DNA of 64,000 bases from CAVXUB01 sp963764805 (GCA_963764805.1 CAVXUB010000006.1:1-64000), one strand, 5' to 3'; numbered from the stretch's first letter, positions 27,076-38,176 are shown. A program made the numbers and translations. The notes: generated by a model not told the origin, from the letters alone.

Positions 27076-27711
27076 ATGACTGGCGAGGCGCTCGCACCTC
27101 TTGACCCGTCCGGCGAGCGCCCGGACTTCGTGGAGGCCATCACGGCCGACCATCGCAAGATCCGGCAGATGTTCGAGAGGGTGCGCCAGGGACGTGCAGA
27201 CGACCCCGCGCTGCTCTCGGAGCTGGCAGTGGAGGTGGCGACGCACCTCCGCTCCGAGGAGCTGGTGCTCTTCAGCACCCTCACCGCCAGGGAGGCCGCG
27301 CGGGTGCTCCCCACGAAGCGGATCTGGTCAGAGAGCGTCCTCGGCGAGTGGGCGCGGCTCTACCTTCGCAACCAGCAGATGCGCGAGGCCCTGATGTTCC
27401 CGCTCGACGAGAGGGAGCGGAGCTTCCTCGTCCACTGCTCGTTCTGCGAGAGCCGCGTGCTGCCGCAGCTCGCCAGGCACGAAGCTGCCGTTCGGGCCGA
27501 CCTCGGGCGGCGCTATGTCTCGACTGTGCTCGAGTCGCGTGCCGAGGCGAAGCGCGAGCTCGTGGGGCTGAGGGTATGGAACGAGCACGCTGCTTGCGAG
27601 AGCCCGGTCGTCTATCCCTCGCTACCCGACACCGGCGCGATGGTGGTGGAGCAAGCTACCGAGCAAGCTTCCGTGGCGGTGCCACCAGTGATGCTAGGAG
27701 TGATCACGTGA
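27076..27711 (+). CDS. Hemerythrin-like domain protein
   Basis: This 211-aa helical protein has an N-terminal region (FVEAITADHRKIRQMFERVR, then LAVEVATHLRSEELVLFSTL) matching the H-x3-E/H pattern of bacterial hemerythrin-like domains. Only some of the expected iron ligands are seen (ADH, THLRSEE), and HCSFCESRVLPQLARHE may supply others. It could be an oxygen- or iron-sensing protein, or a non-binding relative. It overlaps the following CsbD-like gene by GTGA, so the two are co-translated. It heads a group of small stress-type genes. Confidence 0.65.
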   Translation: MTGEALAPLDPSGERPDFVEAITADHRKIRQMFERVRQGRADDPALLSELAVEVATHLRSEELVLFSTLTAREAARVLPTKRIWSESVLGEWARLYLRNQQMREALMFPLDERERSFLVHCSFCESRVLPQLARHEAAVRADLGRRYVSTVLESRAEAKRELVGLRVWNEHAACESPVVYPSLPDTGAMVVEQATEQASVAVPPVMLGVIT

Positions 27712-27932
27712 ATCTCTCCCGAAGCAATGTCACCCGCCGTCTCGAGGCCAAGGGGAAGGACCTGCGCGGCAAGGCCAAGCAGTTGCTCGGCAAGTCGACG
27801 GACGACCGCTCGCTCCAAGTGAAGGGCAGGGCGGAGCAGGCGAAGGCTGCGGTGCACGACGTCGCCGCCAAGGCCGGCTCGACGGCGACGAAGGCACTTC
27901 ATCGGATCAAGGAATCTGCCCCTCGCCCTTGA
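27708..27932 (+). CDS. CsbD-like small stress protein
   Basis: This 74-aa Lys/Ala-rich helical protein reads KGKDLRGKAKQLLGKSTDDR, LQVKGRAEQAKAAVHDVAAK. The G-K-A-K-Q...G...D..L...G..eq..g pattern is that of the CsbD/YjbJ family, induced by general stress. The GTG start at 27708 overlaps the previous stop and has AGGAG 9 nt upstream. Its last 26 bases overlap the end of the convergent gene at 27907. The molecular function is unknown in the family. Confidence 0.75.
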   Translation: MNLSRSNVTRRLEAKGKDLRGKAKQLLGKSTDDRSLQVKGRAEQAKAAVHDVAAKAGSTATKALHRIKESAPRP

Positions 27933-28110
27933 TCTCGGCGCCGGTCTCCGCCATCTCCTCGTAGTGGCGGGCGACCTCGGGATCCGGGCTCAGCTCCTCG
28001 GCAAGCTCCTCTTCCTCCGGGCTCGGCGCTCGGTCGGGCTGGTGCGGGCTTCGCGCGTCTTCTGATTCGGCCTGCCTTGTCTGCTCGTCAGGTTCGGTGC
28101 GGTCGGTCAT
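27907..28110 (-). CDS. Small acidic protein of unknown function
   Basis: This 67-aa, very acidic protein (TDRTEPDEQTRQAESEDARS, PSPEEEELAEELSPDPEVAR) starts at ATG 28110, with GGAGGAGGATCC directly upstream, the strongest ribosome site in this neighbourhood. It has no predicted membrane segment and is probably disordered with a short C-terminal helix (RHYEEMAETGAEIKGEG). It converges on the CsbD-like gene with a 26-bp overlap. I do not know the family. Its strong initiation signal supports it being real. Confidence 0.6.
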   Translation of the reverse strand: MTDRTEPDEQTRQAESEDARSPHQPDRAPSPEEEELAEELSPDPEVARHYEEMAETGAEIKGEGQIP

Positions 28111-28281
28111 CGGATCCTCCTCCTGTCGGTGCTCTGTCCGCCGCCTCCGCCTCCCCGCGAACGTTGTGGCGGCCCGGGGCGATGCGAGGAACGCCTGGCA
28201 GTACCCCGTGGTGCAGGCGCCGCAAACCGGGGGCAGGGGCGCGGTGGCGCGCGGTGCCGCGCGGGGCATGGCGCTGCGTCA

Positions 28282-28307
28282 CGGCCCAGCGTCACGGCCC
28301 AGCGAGC
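28282..28307 (+). repeat. 13-bp tandem repeat upstream of the ferritin-like gene
   Basis: CGTCACGGCCCAG occurs twice in tandem, within a GC-rich stretch with several GCGCGGTGCCGCGC-type short inverted repeats just upstream. Confidence 0.6.
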
Positions 28308-28362
28308 CTTTAGGAGGGCACCGATCGTTTCAGCGGGGGCCGGCGCTGGGAAGAGTCCTCGC

Positions 28363-28893
28363 ATGGACGAATTCGTGAGCGACCTGCAGAAGATCCGTGA
28401 GAACGCCCGCCAGCACATCGACCAGGGGCCGATCACCGACGCCTACGGCGCCGACATCAAGAGGGTGATCAACGTCCTCAACGAAGTGCTGGCCACCGAG
28501 CTCGTCTGCGTGCTCAGGTACAAGCGCCACTACTACATGGCCCAGGGCATCAACTCGGGGCCGGTCGCGCAAGAGTTCCTGCAGCATGCGAACGAGGAGC
28601 AGGGCCATGCCGACGCGGTGGCAGAGAGGATCGTGCAGCTGCAGGGAGAGCCGGATTTCAACCCGGCCACCCTGGTCACGCGGAGCCACGCCGAGTACGT
28701 CGCGGGCAACTCGCTGACCGAGATGATCACCGAGGACCTGGTCGCTGAGAGGATCGCGATCGCCTCATACCAGGAGATCGTTCGCTGGCTCGGCGACGGC
28801 GACCCGACGACGCGCCGGGTGATGGAGCAGCTCCTGGCGGTCGAGGAGGAGCATGCCGACGACCTCTCCACCCTGCTCGAGCAGATGCGCTGA
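28363..28893 (+). CDS. Bacterioferritin/ferritin-like protein
   Basis: This 176-aa four-helix ferritin-like protein has di-iron ligands in the bacterioferritin/Dps-like pattern: VLATELVCVLRYKRHYYMAQ (Glu), LQHANEEQGHADAVAERIVQ (E-x2-H), EDLVAERIAIASYQEIVRWL (Glu) and AVEEEHADDLSTLLEQM (E-x2-H). It presumably oxidises and stores iron or protects against peroxide. The usual haem-binding Met of bacterioferritin is not obvious. The ATG at 28363 follows GGGAAGAG. A strong terminator hairpin follows the gene. It belongs to the stress-protein group of 27-29.8 kb. Confidence 0.88.
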   Translation: MDEFVSDLQKIRENARQHIDQGPITDAYGADIKRVINVLNEVLATELVCVLRYKRHYYMAQGINSGPVAQEFLQHANEEQGHADAVAERIVQLQGEPDFNPATLVTRSHAEYVAGNSLTEMITEDLVAERIAIASYQEIVRWLGDGDPTTRRVMEQLLAVEEEHADDLSTLLEQMR

Positions 28894-28950
28894 ACCGGAC
28901 GAACGCCGGAAGAGCGCCGGACGAGCGACGGGAGGAGCGGCGGACGCGAA

Positions 28951-28977
28951 GAAGGGCCGACCCGAGGTCGGCCCTTC
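28951..28977 (+). terminator. Intrinsic-type terminator after the ferritin-like gene
   Basis: GAAGGGCCGAC-CCGAG-GTCGGCCCTTC is an 11-bp perfect stem with a 5-nt loop, the strongest hairpin seen in the window. It lies 58 nt after the stop. Confidence 0.8.
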
Positions 28978-29015
28978 TGCATCCCCGTCAGGGCGACAGA
29001 TGTCACCCTCACGCT

Positions 29016-29174
29016 TCACCACCGGTACCAGCGGCGTCCTTCCCCGGCACGGATCCCGAAACCGAGTATCCATCCGATGAACAGGATTACCGCGATGATC
29101 CAGAGGGCGTGAATGGCCAGCCCTAAGCCGCCGAACAGCAAGGCCAGAATAAGTACAAGAAGCATTAGACCCAT
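29016..29174 (-). CDS. Small hydrophobic membrane protein (actinobacterial 'hydrophobic protein' type)
   Basis: This 52-aa protein has two membrane segments (LMLLVLILALLFGGLGLAIH and LWIIAVILFIGWILGFGI) and a basic tail GRRWYRW, the characteristic end of a widespread family of tiny stress-linked hydrophobic proteins in actinobacteria. The ATG at 29174 is preceded by AAGGAG at good spacing; longer in-frame starts upstream lack a ribosome site. The function is unknown, and membrane stress adaptation is a guess from its neighbours. Confidence 0.75.
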   Translation of the reverse strand: MGLMLLVLILALLFGGLGLAIHALWIIAVILFIGWILGFGIRAGEGRRWYRW

Positions 29175-29551
29175 TGCCGATCTCCTTGGTCGATAGGGAG
29201 TCGCACCACCTTGGGTGCGCATAGCTTCGGGACTCACCTACCCGACCGCTAAATGTTGCAAACGAAGTGGCCCTGTGCAGGACGCGGGGGCTGGCTGCGG
29301 AGGCAGTTTCGTGAACTGCTTCCAGGGGTAACAAGGTCACCGAGCGTGCTTCCCGGTGCGCCGCTCGTGCCATCGGATTGGCAGGATGCGTGCCTTGGCG
29401 ATGTGGCAGCCGGGATTGCCCCTCGATACATAGTCCGGTTCGAGTCCTTATTCGGCTCGATGCACGGCTAGCAGGTCGTCGACATGGCTTGGACGACGAG
29501 ATTCGCAGGACCGCACGCAGGTGAGTTGCAGGACTCTGAAAGGAGCAGGCG
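29175..29551. other. Intergenic region with a small hairpin, no gene seen
   Basis: I see no gene in these 377 bases. GCAGTT-TCGTG-AACTGC forms a short hairpin near 29303-29319. The local AT content is raised near 29150-29260, consistent with promoters for the leftward small gene. Confidence 0.5.
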
Positions 29552-29812
29552 ATGACCAACAGGCGCGCTGCAGACGTGGAGCTGATCGTCGAGAAGGAGC
29601 ACGGCATCGAAGGCTCCGAGAGCGTCGTCGAGGACAAGGGCGACGAGGTCGGCAAGGACGCGGAGCTGGCGGACGAGGAGCGCACGGCGGCCCCGTCCGA
29701 TGTGGCGATCATGTCGCACGAGCTGGCCCCCGAGGACCAGGCCGCGGCGCGCGCCGAGGCCGAACGGTCACCCGGCGGCGGTACGGGCCGGGAAGACGAG
29801 AGGGACCGCTAG
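29552..29812 (+). CDS. Small acidic protein of unknown function
   Basis: This 86-aa acidic protein (VELIVEKEHGIEGSESVVED, AELADEERTAAPSDVAIMSH) has no membrane segment. AAAGGAGCAGGCG provides a good ribosome site before the ATG at 29552. Its composition resembles the acidic gene at 27907, although the two are not obviously homologous. It is followed convergently by the S9 peptidase gene. Family not recognised. Confidence 0.6.
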   Translation: MTNRRAADVELIVEKEHGIEGSESVVEDKGDEVGKDAELADEERTAAPSDVAIMSHELAPEDQAAARAEAERSPGGGTGREDERDR

Positions 29813-29888
29813 CGGGCCCAGCGAGCGGGAGGCGGTGAGGGGCGCCTTCACCTGAAGGTGCCGGGGCACCAGGCGTTGCCCTGGCTGT

Positions 29889-32003
29889 TCAGATCCCGAG
29901 CGCAGTGCGTAGGAACTGGAGCTGCAACAGGAGAAGGTTCTCCGCCACGTCCTCCTGGGACGCCATGTGGGTGACGCCGGAGAGGGGCAGGACCTGGTGC
30001 GGCTTACCGGCCGCCAGCAGCCGCGCCGACAGCTGCAGGGTGTGGGCCACCACCACGTTGTCGTCGGCCAGCCCGTGCACCAGCAGGAGCGGCCGCTCCA
30101 GCTTGTCGGCGTCGCCCAGCAGCCAAGAGCGGTCGTAGTTCTCGGGCTCGTCGTCCGGGTGCCCGAGGTAGCGCTCGGTGTAGTGGGTGTCGTAGAGGTG
30201 CCAGTCAGTCGGAGGCGCCCCCGCCACCGCCGCATGAAACACGTCCGGCCGCCGCATGACGGCGAGGGCGGCCAGGAACCCGCCGAAGGACCAGCCCCTG
30301 ATCGCCACCTTCGACAGGTCGAGGTCGCCGATCTGGTCCGCCGCACCGTGCAGGATCGCCACCTGGTCTTCGAGCACCGGCCCCGCCAGGTCGCCGCGCA
30401 CGGCCCGCTCGAACGCCGGGCCGCGTCCCGGCGTGCCACGCCCGTCACCGACGATCACCGCGAAGCCCTGGTCGGCGAACCACTGCGACGCCAGGAACAT
30501 CTGGTCGGAGGCGATCACCCGCTGGAACCCGGGTCCGCCGTAAGGGTCCATCAGGACGGGGAGCCGCCGCGAGCCGGGTTCGTGCCCGGTGGGGAAGAGC
30601 ACCGCCGTTCGCAGCTCCAGGCTCGAAGCCCGCAGCAGCTTGAGGTTGGGCTTCAGCACCGGGATCTCGGCGAGGGAGGCGACCTCGGTCACCACCCGGT
30701 CGCCGGTGATCACATGGGTCTTGCTACCGGTGCGGCCGAGCCCCGACGAAGTCAGGACGGTGACACCGCCGGCGCGGGTGGCGGTGGCGGATCCGCTGCG
30801 CCCCTCGGCGCGTTCGCTGTCGGGCGCCACGACCGGGGCCAGTCCGGGCTCTTGCGACCAGGTCCACACGTCGATCTCCGTCGGTTCGGTGCAGGCGGTG
30901 AATACCACTGTCGGTCCGTCGACGGCCAGCACCCCTCGCAGCTGCATCCCGATCGGCGTGACGGCGACTCCGTCGACCAGCAGTCGCCTGGTGTCTCCGT
31001 CGTCGGTCGAGGAGATGTAGGCGCCGTCGCCTCCGAACCGGGGCAAGCCGTTCACGAGGTCGACCCAGTGCTCGTCGGTCTGCTCCTCCTTCACGCTGGT
31101 GCGCCCTGTCGCCGGATCGACGGTGAGGACCCGCAGGATCCGCTGGTCCCTCGACTGCACGACGACGAGAAGCCCATGGCGTGACCAGTCGGCCTTGGCC
31201 ACATACTCGAAACGATCCCGCTCCCACTCGACCTCCACCCTGTCCCCGGAGAGCCCGACGACGAAGAGCCGGACGTCGGCATTGGTCGTGCCGGCCCGGG
31301 GGTACGCCACCTCGACCGGACTCGCCTCCGGACGCGAGGGGTCGGAGATGTGCCAGTGCTGCACCGGCCGCTCGTCGACGCGGGCGACGAGCAACCGGTC
31401 ACCCTCTGGCGCCCACCAGTAGCCCTCCTCCCGGTCCATCTCCTCGGCGGCGACGAACTCCGCCAAGCCATAGGTGATGCCCGGCTCCTCAGGGGCGGCC
31501 AGCGGGACCGGATCGTCGTTGCCCTCCGCGCCGATCTTCGCCACGTGCAGGGCGCCTCCTGCCACGAACCCAAGATGCTCGCCCGTCGGGCTGAGCCTCG
31601 CATCGACGGCGGCCCCGGGCGCCTCGACCGTGTGGACCACCCCGTCCCCGATGTCGAACCAGCAGAGGTGACCGGACAGATCGAAGGCGATCCTCCGCAC
31701 CTCGCGATCGGTGGTGTAGCGCACCACCCCGCCCGACTGCTCGCGGGCGCGCTCTCGCCTCGCTCGCTCCTCTGGAGGCAGGTCGTCGTCGGCTCCGGCG
31801 ACCGCATTCTGCGGGTCGACGAGCAGCTCTTCCTTGCCGCTCTGCACGTCGAGCATCCAGACGCAGGCGACCGGGTCGGTGCCTCCCCGGGACCGCAGGA
31901 AGACCACCCTCTCGCCGTCCGGGCTGACGGTGAAGTTACGGGGGGCGCCGAGGGTGAAGCGTCGGGTGCGAGCTTGTTGGCGAGGAAAGCTGAGTTCGGT
32001 CAC
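29889..32003 (-). CDS. S9 prolyl oligopeptidase/dipeptidyl peptidase IV-type serine peptidase
   Basis: This roughly 704-aa S9 peptidase has an N-terminal beta-propeller (about 1-440, with WAPEGDRLLVARVDERPVQH and WDD-like repeats) and a C-terminal alpha/beta hydrolase. The catalytic serine is in GWSFGG, the Asp in HGLADDNVVV and the His in GVTHMAS. A PYGGPGFQRV oxyanion segment and the Glu pair AAEEMDREEGYWW match the DPP IV branch, which removes N-terminal dipeptides. No signal peptide is visible, so it is probably cytoplasmic. The GTG at 32003 starts the conserved part; an upstream in-frame start would add 36 unconserved residues. It is divergent from lon. Confidence 0.9.
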   Translation of the reverse strand: MTELSFPRQQARTRRFTLGAPRNFTVSPDGERVVFLRSRGGTDPVACVWMLDVQSGKEELLVDPQNAVAGADDDLPPEERARRERAREQSGGVVRYTTDREVRRIAFDLSGHLCWFDIGDGVVHTVEAPGAAVDARLSPTGEHLGFVAGGALHVAKIGAEGNDDPVPLAAPEEPGITYGLAEFVAAEEMDREEGYWWAPEGDRLLVARVDERPVQHWHISDPSRPEASPVEVAYPRAGTTNADVRLFVVGLSGDRVEVEWERDRFEYVAKADWSRHGLLVVVQSRDQRILRVLTVDPATGRTSVKEEQTDEHWVDLVNGLPRFGGDGAYISSTDDGDTRRLLVDGVAVTPIGMQLRGVLAVDGPTVVFTACTEPTEIDVWTWSQEPGLAPVVAPDSERAEGRSGSATATRAGGVTVLTSSGLGRTGSKTHVITGDRVVTEVASLAEIPVLKPNLKLLRASSLELRTAVLFPTGHEPGSRRLPVLMDPYGGPGFQRVIASDQMFLASQWFADQGFAVIVGDGRGTPGRGPAFERAVRGDLAGPVLEDQVAILHGAADQIGDLDLSKVAIRGWSFGGFLAALAVMRRPDVFHAAVAGAPPTDWHLYDTHYTERYLGHPDDEPENYDRSWLLGDADKLERPLLLVHGLADDNVVVAHTLQLSARLLAAGKPHQVLPLSGVTHMASQEDVAENLLLLQLQFLRTALGI

Positions 32004-32150
32004 GTCACATACTGCCGCTCCCGGCGCTCGGCCACCTGCCACGGGCGGCGAGGAATAACGCCGCTCCCAATTTGTTGTACGAGCAAACAGTTGCGCGCCC
32101 ACCAGGGCCACAACCTCGAGCGACGAGCACTGCGGTAGAGGAGATCATTG

Positions 32151-34529
<2,379 letters not shown>

Positions 34530-34616
34530 GGCTTGTGCTTGGCCGGCGCCGATCGTGCGGCCCGACCATGTCCGAAACGAGCGCGAGACTGTTCTCCCGG
34601 TACTCCAGGGAGGAAC

Positions 34617-34691
34617 ATGGCAAGTCGCGGCGAGGGTCCCGAGGTCGGTGACGAGCCTCGGGCGCTGCTCGGCGGATCCGCCGGATGGTGA
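34617..34691 (+). CDS. Candidate 24-codon leader ORF before the M15 peptidase gene
   Basis: A strong ribosome site (AGGGAGGAAC) precedes ATG 34617. The encoded peptide is 24 residues (MASRGEGPEVGDEPRALLGG and four more) and its stop overlaps the next gene's start by 7 nt (ATGGTGA). The downstream gene lacks its own ribosome site, so translation of this short frame may couple to it. It is not visibly a regulatory attenuator. Confidence 0.35.
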   Translation: MASRGEGPEVGDEPRALLGGSAGW

Positions 34692-35479
34692 GGCGCGTCG
34701 CGGCGGGTGTCACCTTCTTGGGGGCCGTGCTGGCGCTCGGCGCCTGCGGGGTGGCTGCGGTGCGACCTCCGACTGGCGCGACCTCGACAGCGCTCGCGCC
34801 AGCTTCGACCAACGGACCTGGTTCGACCACTGCAACGTCGGTCGCGAACACGATCGCGAACACGATCGCGAGCACGGTTACGAGCGCGTCCGGCCCGCCG
34901 GCGCAACTCGCGTTCGTGGGCACGAGTCAGCCTGTGACCGCCGCCGCTCTCCGCTACACCTGGCACCCGGGCTGCCCCGTCGGACCTTCGCAGCTGCGGA
35001 TGCTGACGATGTCCTATTGGGGCTTTGACGGCCGCAGGCACTCGGGAACCATGGTCGTGAACAGCCTCGTGGTGCCACAGGTGCTGCAGGTGTTCAGGAG
35101 CCTGTATCACGAGCATTTCCCGATCCGTTCGATGGTGCCGGAGGATGCGTTCGGCGGCCACGACCCGCTCTCCATGGCCGCCGACAACACATCGGGGTTC
35201 AACTGCCGCTACGCGGTGACGGTGCCGCCCTCGCGCGACTGGTCAGAGCACGCCTACGGCCTGGCGATCGACGTCAACCCGGTGGAGAACCCTTATCTCG
35301 AGGGCAGCGTGTGGCAGCCCGCTGCCGGTGCCGCCTTCAGCGACCGGTCGGACGTCCGCCCGGGGATGGCCGTAGCCGGCGGGCCGCTGGTCGAGGCCTT
35401 CGCCGCAGTCGGCTGGTACTGGGGCGGGAGGTGGACGGCGAGCCCTGATTACCAACATTTCTCCGAGAACGGGAACTGA
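34685..35479 (+). CDS. M15-family D-alanyl-D-alanine carboxypeptidase-like lipoprotein
   Basis: This 264-aa secreted enzyme has a signal peptide with lipobox (VLALGACG) and then a Thr/Ala/Ser-rich linker that includes a 4-residue repeat (NTIANTIAST). The M15 fold shows the zinc ligands in SEHAYGLAIDVN (H-x6-D) and DYQHFSE. GFNCRYAVTVPPSRDWSE precedes the first ligand. The enzyme trims peptide stems of peptidoglycan or related substrates at the cell surface. It may be co-translated with the short frame just upstream. Confidence 0.85.
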   Translation: MVRRVAAGVTFLGAVLALGACGVAAVRPPTGATSTALAPASTNGPGSTTATSVANTIANTIASTVTSASGPPAQLAFVGTSQPVTAAALRYTWHPGCPVGPSQLRMLTMSYWGFDGRRHSGTMVVNSLVVPQVLQVFRSLYHEHFPIRSMVPEDAFGGHDPLSMAADNTSGFNCRYAVTVPPSRDWSEHAYGLAIDVNPVENPYLEGSVWQPAAGAAFSDRSDVRPGMAVAGGPLVEAFAAVGWYWGGRWTASPDYQHFSENGN

Positions 35480-35588
35480 CCGCGTGATCCCCTAGATCCT
35501 GCCGGATGCCTTTGTCATCCCGGCTGATCCCGAGAAATGCCTGGCAGGGGGGGTAGAATGTGGGCAACCAGAAAGGGGGGTTGAGAAG

Positions 35589-37571
35589 GTGCCACGGCGT
35601 TCGTCCAAATCGCCGTCGGGCCCCGTGGCCCCCGGCGCGACAACGATACGACCCGCCGACGACCTGTTCGATCGGCACGGACCTGTCGGCCACCTGCTGC
35701 CCTTCGGAATCCTCGCAGTGCTCGCCGCATTGAGCGTGCTGCTCCCCCCCGGCCCCTCCAACCGCCTCGAGTATCTCGTCAGCCTCGGACTGATGATCGT
35801 GGCGGGGGCTCTCGTCATCCCCCTCGAGCGTGGGGCCGGATCGCTTCGTGTGATCCCGCCAGTCGTGCTGGCAGTCTCGCTCGCTCTGATGACCGCCGCC
35901 GGCAACGGCAATCGCGGCCTCGACGCGGCGTTGTTGCTGCCGGTCGTCTGGGTCGCCCTGTACGCGCGGCGGTGGGACGTTGCCGTGGTGATCTGCTCGC
36001 TCCTCGCCGCCCTGTTGGGAGCGGGACTGGCGGTGCATAGCACCACAGACACCAGGACGTTGCTCGCCGGGCGCATCGTCCTCGTAGGTGCGGCCGGCTC
36101 GCTGATCGCATGGTGCCTGTACGGCCTGCGCGGAAGGATCTCCCGCCATCAGGCAGACGCGCTCGACTCCGCCCGGCGGGTCGTCGTGATGCAGTCGGCC
36201 GCCCGCGAGCTGAGCTCGATCCAGTCGGCTGCGGTAGTCAGCGAAGCGGCCGTACGCATCTGCGGAGAGCTGCTCTACGCCTCCGATGCGAGGCCGAGAC
36301 GAGCTGAGTTCCTCCGTCTGATCGGCAAGACCGTCCATATCGGTTCTCAGTTCGACCCTTCGGGATTGCTGCTGGAAGAGCCGTATCCATTGAGCGAGCA
36401 CCCCTACCTGCGCCGTGCGGTCGAGACCGGCGATTCGTTCCGGTCGACGATCGATTTGGCGGCGGTCGGTCCCTCGATCGGCAGCGAGATGGACAAGGCG
36501 GGCGTGACGCATGGTGCCTGGATCCCGATCCAGCCCGGGAGGACGGTCGTCGGCGTGATCGCCATCTCCTCCAGGGGTACTGCCGTGCCGATCGACTTGT
36601 TCGAGATGTGCGTCACCATCGGGCGGATCGCCGAGCTGGCCCTTGCGAGCGCCCTTGCCTCCGACGACACCCAGACCAAGGCGACCACGGACGAGTTGAC
36701 GGGCTTGGCGAACTATCTCGGTTTCGAGCTGTTCCTCGACCACCGGCCGCACGACAGGCCCTACGTCCTGATGGCCCTCGACATCGACGGGCTGCGCCTG
36801 ATCAACGAAGGGCACGGCAGGGAGGTCGGCGACGAGGTGCTCGTCGAGACCGCCAACGCGCTGCGGTCGGTCTTGCGGCGAGGAGACCTCCTGGCGCGCC
36901 TCGATGGGGACCAGTTCGCCGCCTACCTGGCTTCGTCGCAGCTCGACGACGGGCGCCTGGTGGCCGGCAGGATGGAAGAGGCGATCGCCATCCTCGACGC
37001 CGCCAGTCCGGTCTCGATCAGCATCGGCATCGCCTGCGGAGGGCCGGAGAGCGATTATCAGGCGGTCAACGAGGGTGCGGTGGCGGCAATGGGCATCGCC
37101 AAACAATCGGGCGGGGGCCGCTACGCCGTGCTCGACGGTGACAGGTACTTCGTCTCGGAGCCTGGCGAGGCGCCGGTCGACGGGGACACGCCAGCTGAGT
37201 CAGCAGCCGGGGTTTCACGAGAGGATTCAGCGGGGGCCGGTGCCGGCCTCTGGACCGGCCTGGACCTGCTCGAAGGAGCTGAGGAGCCGCTGGTGGGCTC
37301 CGCCGAGGTCGGCACTGCCGAGGTCGGCGCTGCCGAGGTAGGCGCGGAAGGCGTCGGGTCGGCAACAGGAGCGTTCAACGGCGCGGTCGCAAATGGCAAC
37401 GGGTCCAACCGCTACGGGTCGAACGGCCGCGACCCTCGCCCCGCCGAGACGGATCCTGTCCAGGCGCTGATCGATTCGATCCTCAGCGATCCGGCGCTGT
37501 TCGATCGCCCGGTTTCTTCGGTTCCCTCGGTTCGCGCAGTTCCTCCGGCAGCCGGCAACCGGTATCGGTGA
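35589..37571 (+). CDS. Membrane protein with GAF-like region and degenerate GGDEF domain
   Basis: This 660-aa protein has four to five membrane segments in residues 35-190 (LPFGILAVLAALSVLLPPG, then IVLVGAAGSLIAWCLYGL). A GAF-like sensor region spans about 200-360 and a GGDEF-fold domain about 365-520. The catalytic loop reads LDGDQF where active cyclases have GGDEF, so the metal and GTP contacts are compromised. It is probably a c-di-GMP or GTP sensor rather than a synthase. The last 130 residues are low complexity, with a repeated AEVG unit and Asn/Gly tracts. It starts at GTG 35589 after AAAGGGGGG; TAGAAT near 35554 could be the -10. Confidence 0.85.
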   Translation: MPRRSSKSPSGPVAPGATTIRPADDLFDRHGPVGHLLPFGILAVLAALSVLLPPGPSNRLEYLVSLGLMIVAGALVIPLERGAGSLRVIPPVVLAVSLALMTAAGNGNRGLDAALLLPVVWVALYARRWDVAVVICSLLAALLGAGLAVHSTTDTRTLLAGRIVLVGAAGSLIAWCLYGLRGRISRHQADALDSARRVVVMQSAARELSSIQSAAVVSEAAVRICGELLYASDARPRRAEFLRLIGKTVHIGSQFDPSGLLLEEPYPLSEHPYLRRAVETGDSFRSTIDLAAVGPSIGSEMDKAGVTHGAWIPIQPGRTVVGVIAISSRGTAVPIDLFEMCVTIGRIAELALASALASDDTQTKATTDELTGLANYLGFELFLDHRPHDRPYVLMALDIDGLRLINEGHGREVGDEVLVETANALRSVLRRGDLLARLDGDQFAAYLASSQLDDGRLVAGRMEEAIAILDAASPVSISIGIACGGPESDYQAVNEGAVAAMGIAKQSGGGRYAVLDGDRYFVSEPGEAPVDGDTPAESAAGVSREDSAGAGAGLWTGLDLLEGAEEPLVGSAEVGTAEVGAAEVGAEGVGSATGAFNGAVANGNGSNRYGSNGRDPRPAETDPVQALIDSILSDPALFDRPVSSVPSVRAVPPAAGNRYR

Positions 37572-37682
37572 TCCGGCCTCTCCGCACGTCGCTTCGGCTC
37601 TAGCGCCGAGCGCCGCGGCACTTCACCGGGCGTGCGCCTCACTCCTGCTCGGGACTCCCGCTCGGCAGCGTCCGCGGCAGCG

Positions 37683-38138
37683 TCAGACGCTTGCCCGACC
37701 CCGCAGGACCGCGAGGGCCTCGTCGGCGTGCTTGTCCATGCTGAACTCAGAGCTGATCGTCGCCAGCAGGCGCCGGTCTGTGTCGATGACGAAGGTCGCG
37801 CGCTTGTTGAACAAGGGACCTGGTCTCTTGACCCCGTACTGGGAGGCGACGGAGCGATCGGGGTCCGACAGAAGGCGGAAGCCGAAGGCATGCTTGGCGG
37901 CGAACTGCTGCTGGCGGGCGACAGGATCGGCACTGATGCCGATGCGTTGCCCACCCACGGCAGCGAACTCGCCCGCCAGGTCGCGGAAGTGGCAGCTCTC
38001 GGCGGTGCAGCCGGCCGTCATGGCACGGGGGTAGAAGAAGAGGACGATCGGTCCCTTGGCGAGCTCGTCCGAGAGCTTGACCGTGCTGCCGTCATCGGCC
38101 GGCAGCTCGAAGTCCGGAGCCGTATCTCCCTTTTGCAT
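37683..38138 (-). CDS. bcp: Peroxiredoxin, BCP/PrxQ type
   Basis: This 151-aa thioredoxin-fold peroxidase carries the catalytic motif YPRAMTAGCTAESC, with peroxidatic Cys44 and a resolving Cys49 five residues on, the arrangement typical of PrxQ/BCP enzymes. IGISADPVARQQQFAAKHAF and a conserved C-terminal half follow. It reduces hydroperoxides using thioredoxin-like donors. The Thr of the usual P-x3-T-x2-C loop is present at position 41. The gene is followed by, and on the same strand as, the haloalkane dehalogenase and TetR genes. Confidence 0.93.
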   Translation of the reverse strand: MQKGDTAPDFELPADDGSTVKLSDELAKGPIVLFFYPRAMTAGCTAESCHFRDLAGEFAAVGGQRIGISADPVARQQQFAAKHAFGFRLLSDPDRSVASQYGVKRPGPLFNKRATFVIDTDRRLLATISSEFSMDKHADEALAVLRGRASV

Positions 38139-38176
38139 GCTGGGAGCTTAAGCCCGCGCTCCTGTCCGAGGACATT

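Noticed and set aside
24958..27246. 762-codon open frame antisense to the ABC exporter pair
   Set aside because: It is the mirror of two strongly conserved ABC genes and has no own motif.
29428..29455. GGTTCGAGTCC resembling a tRNA T-arm
   Set aside because: No matching stem, anticodon arm or acceptor strand could be found around it.
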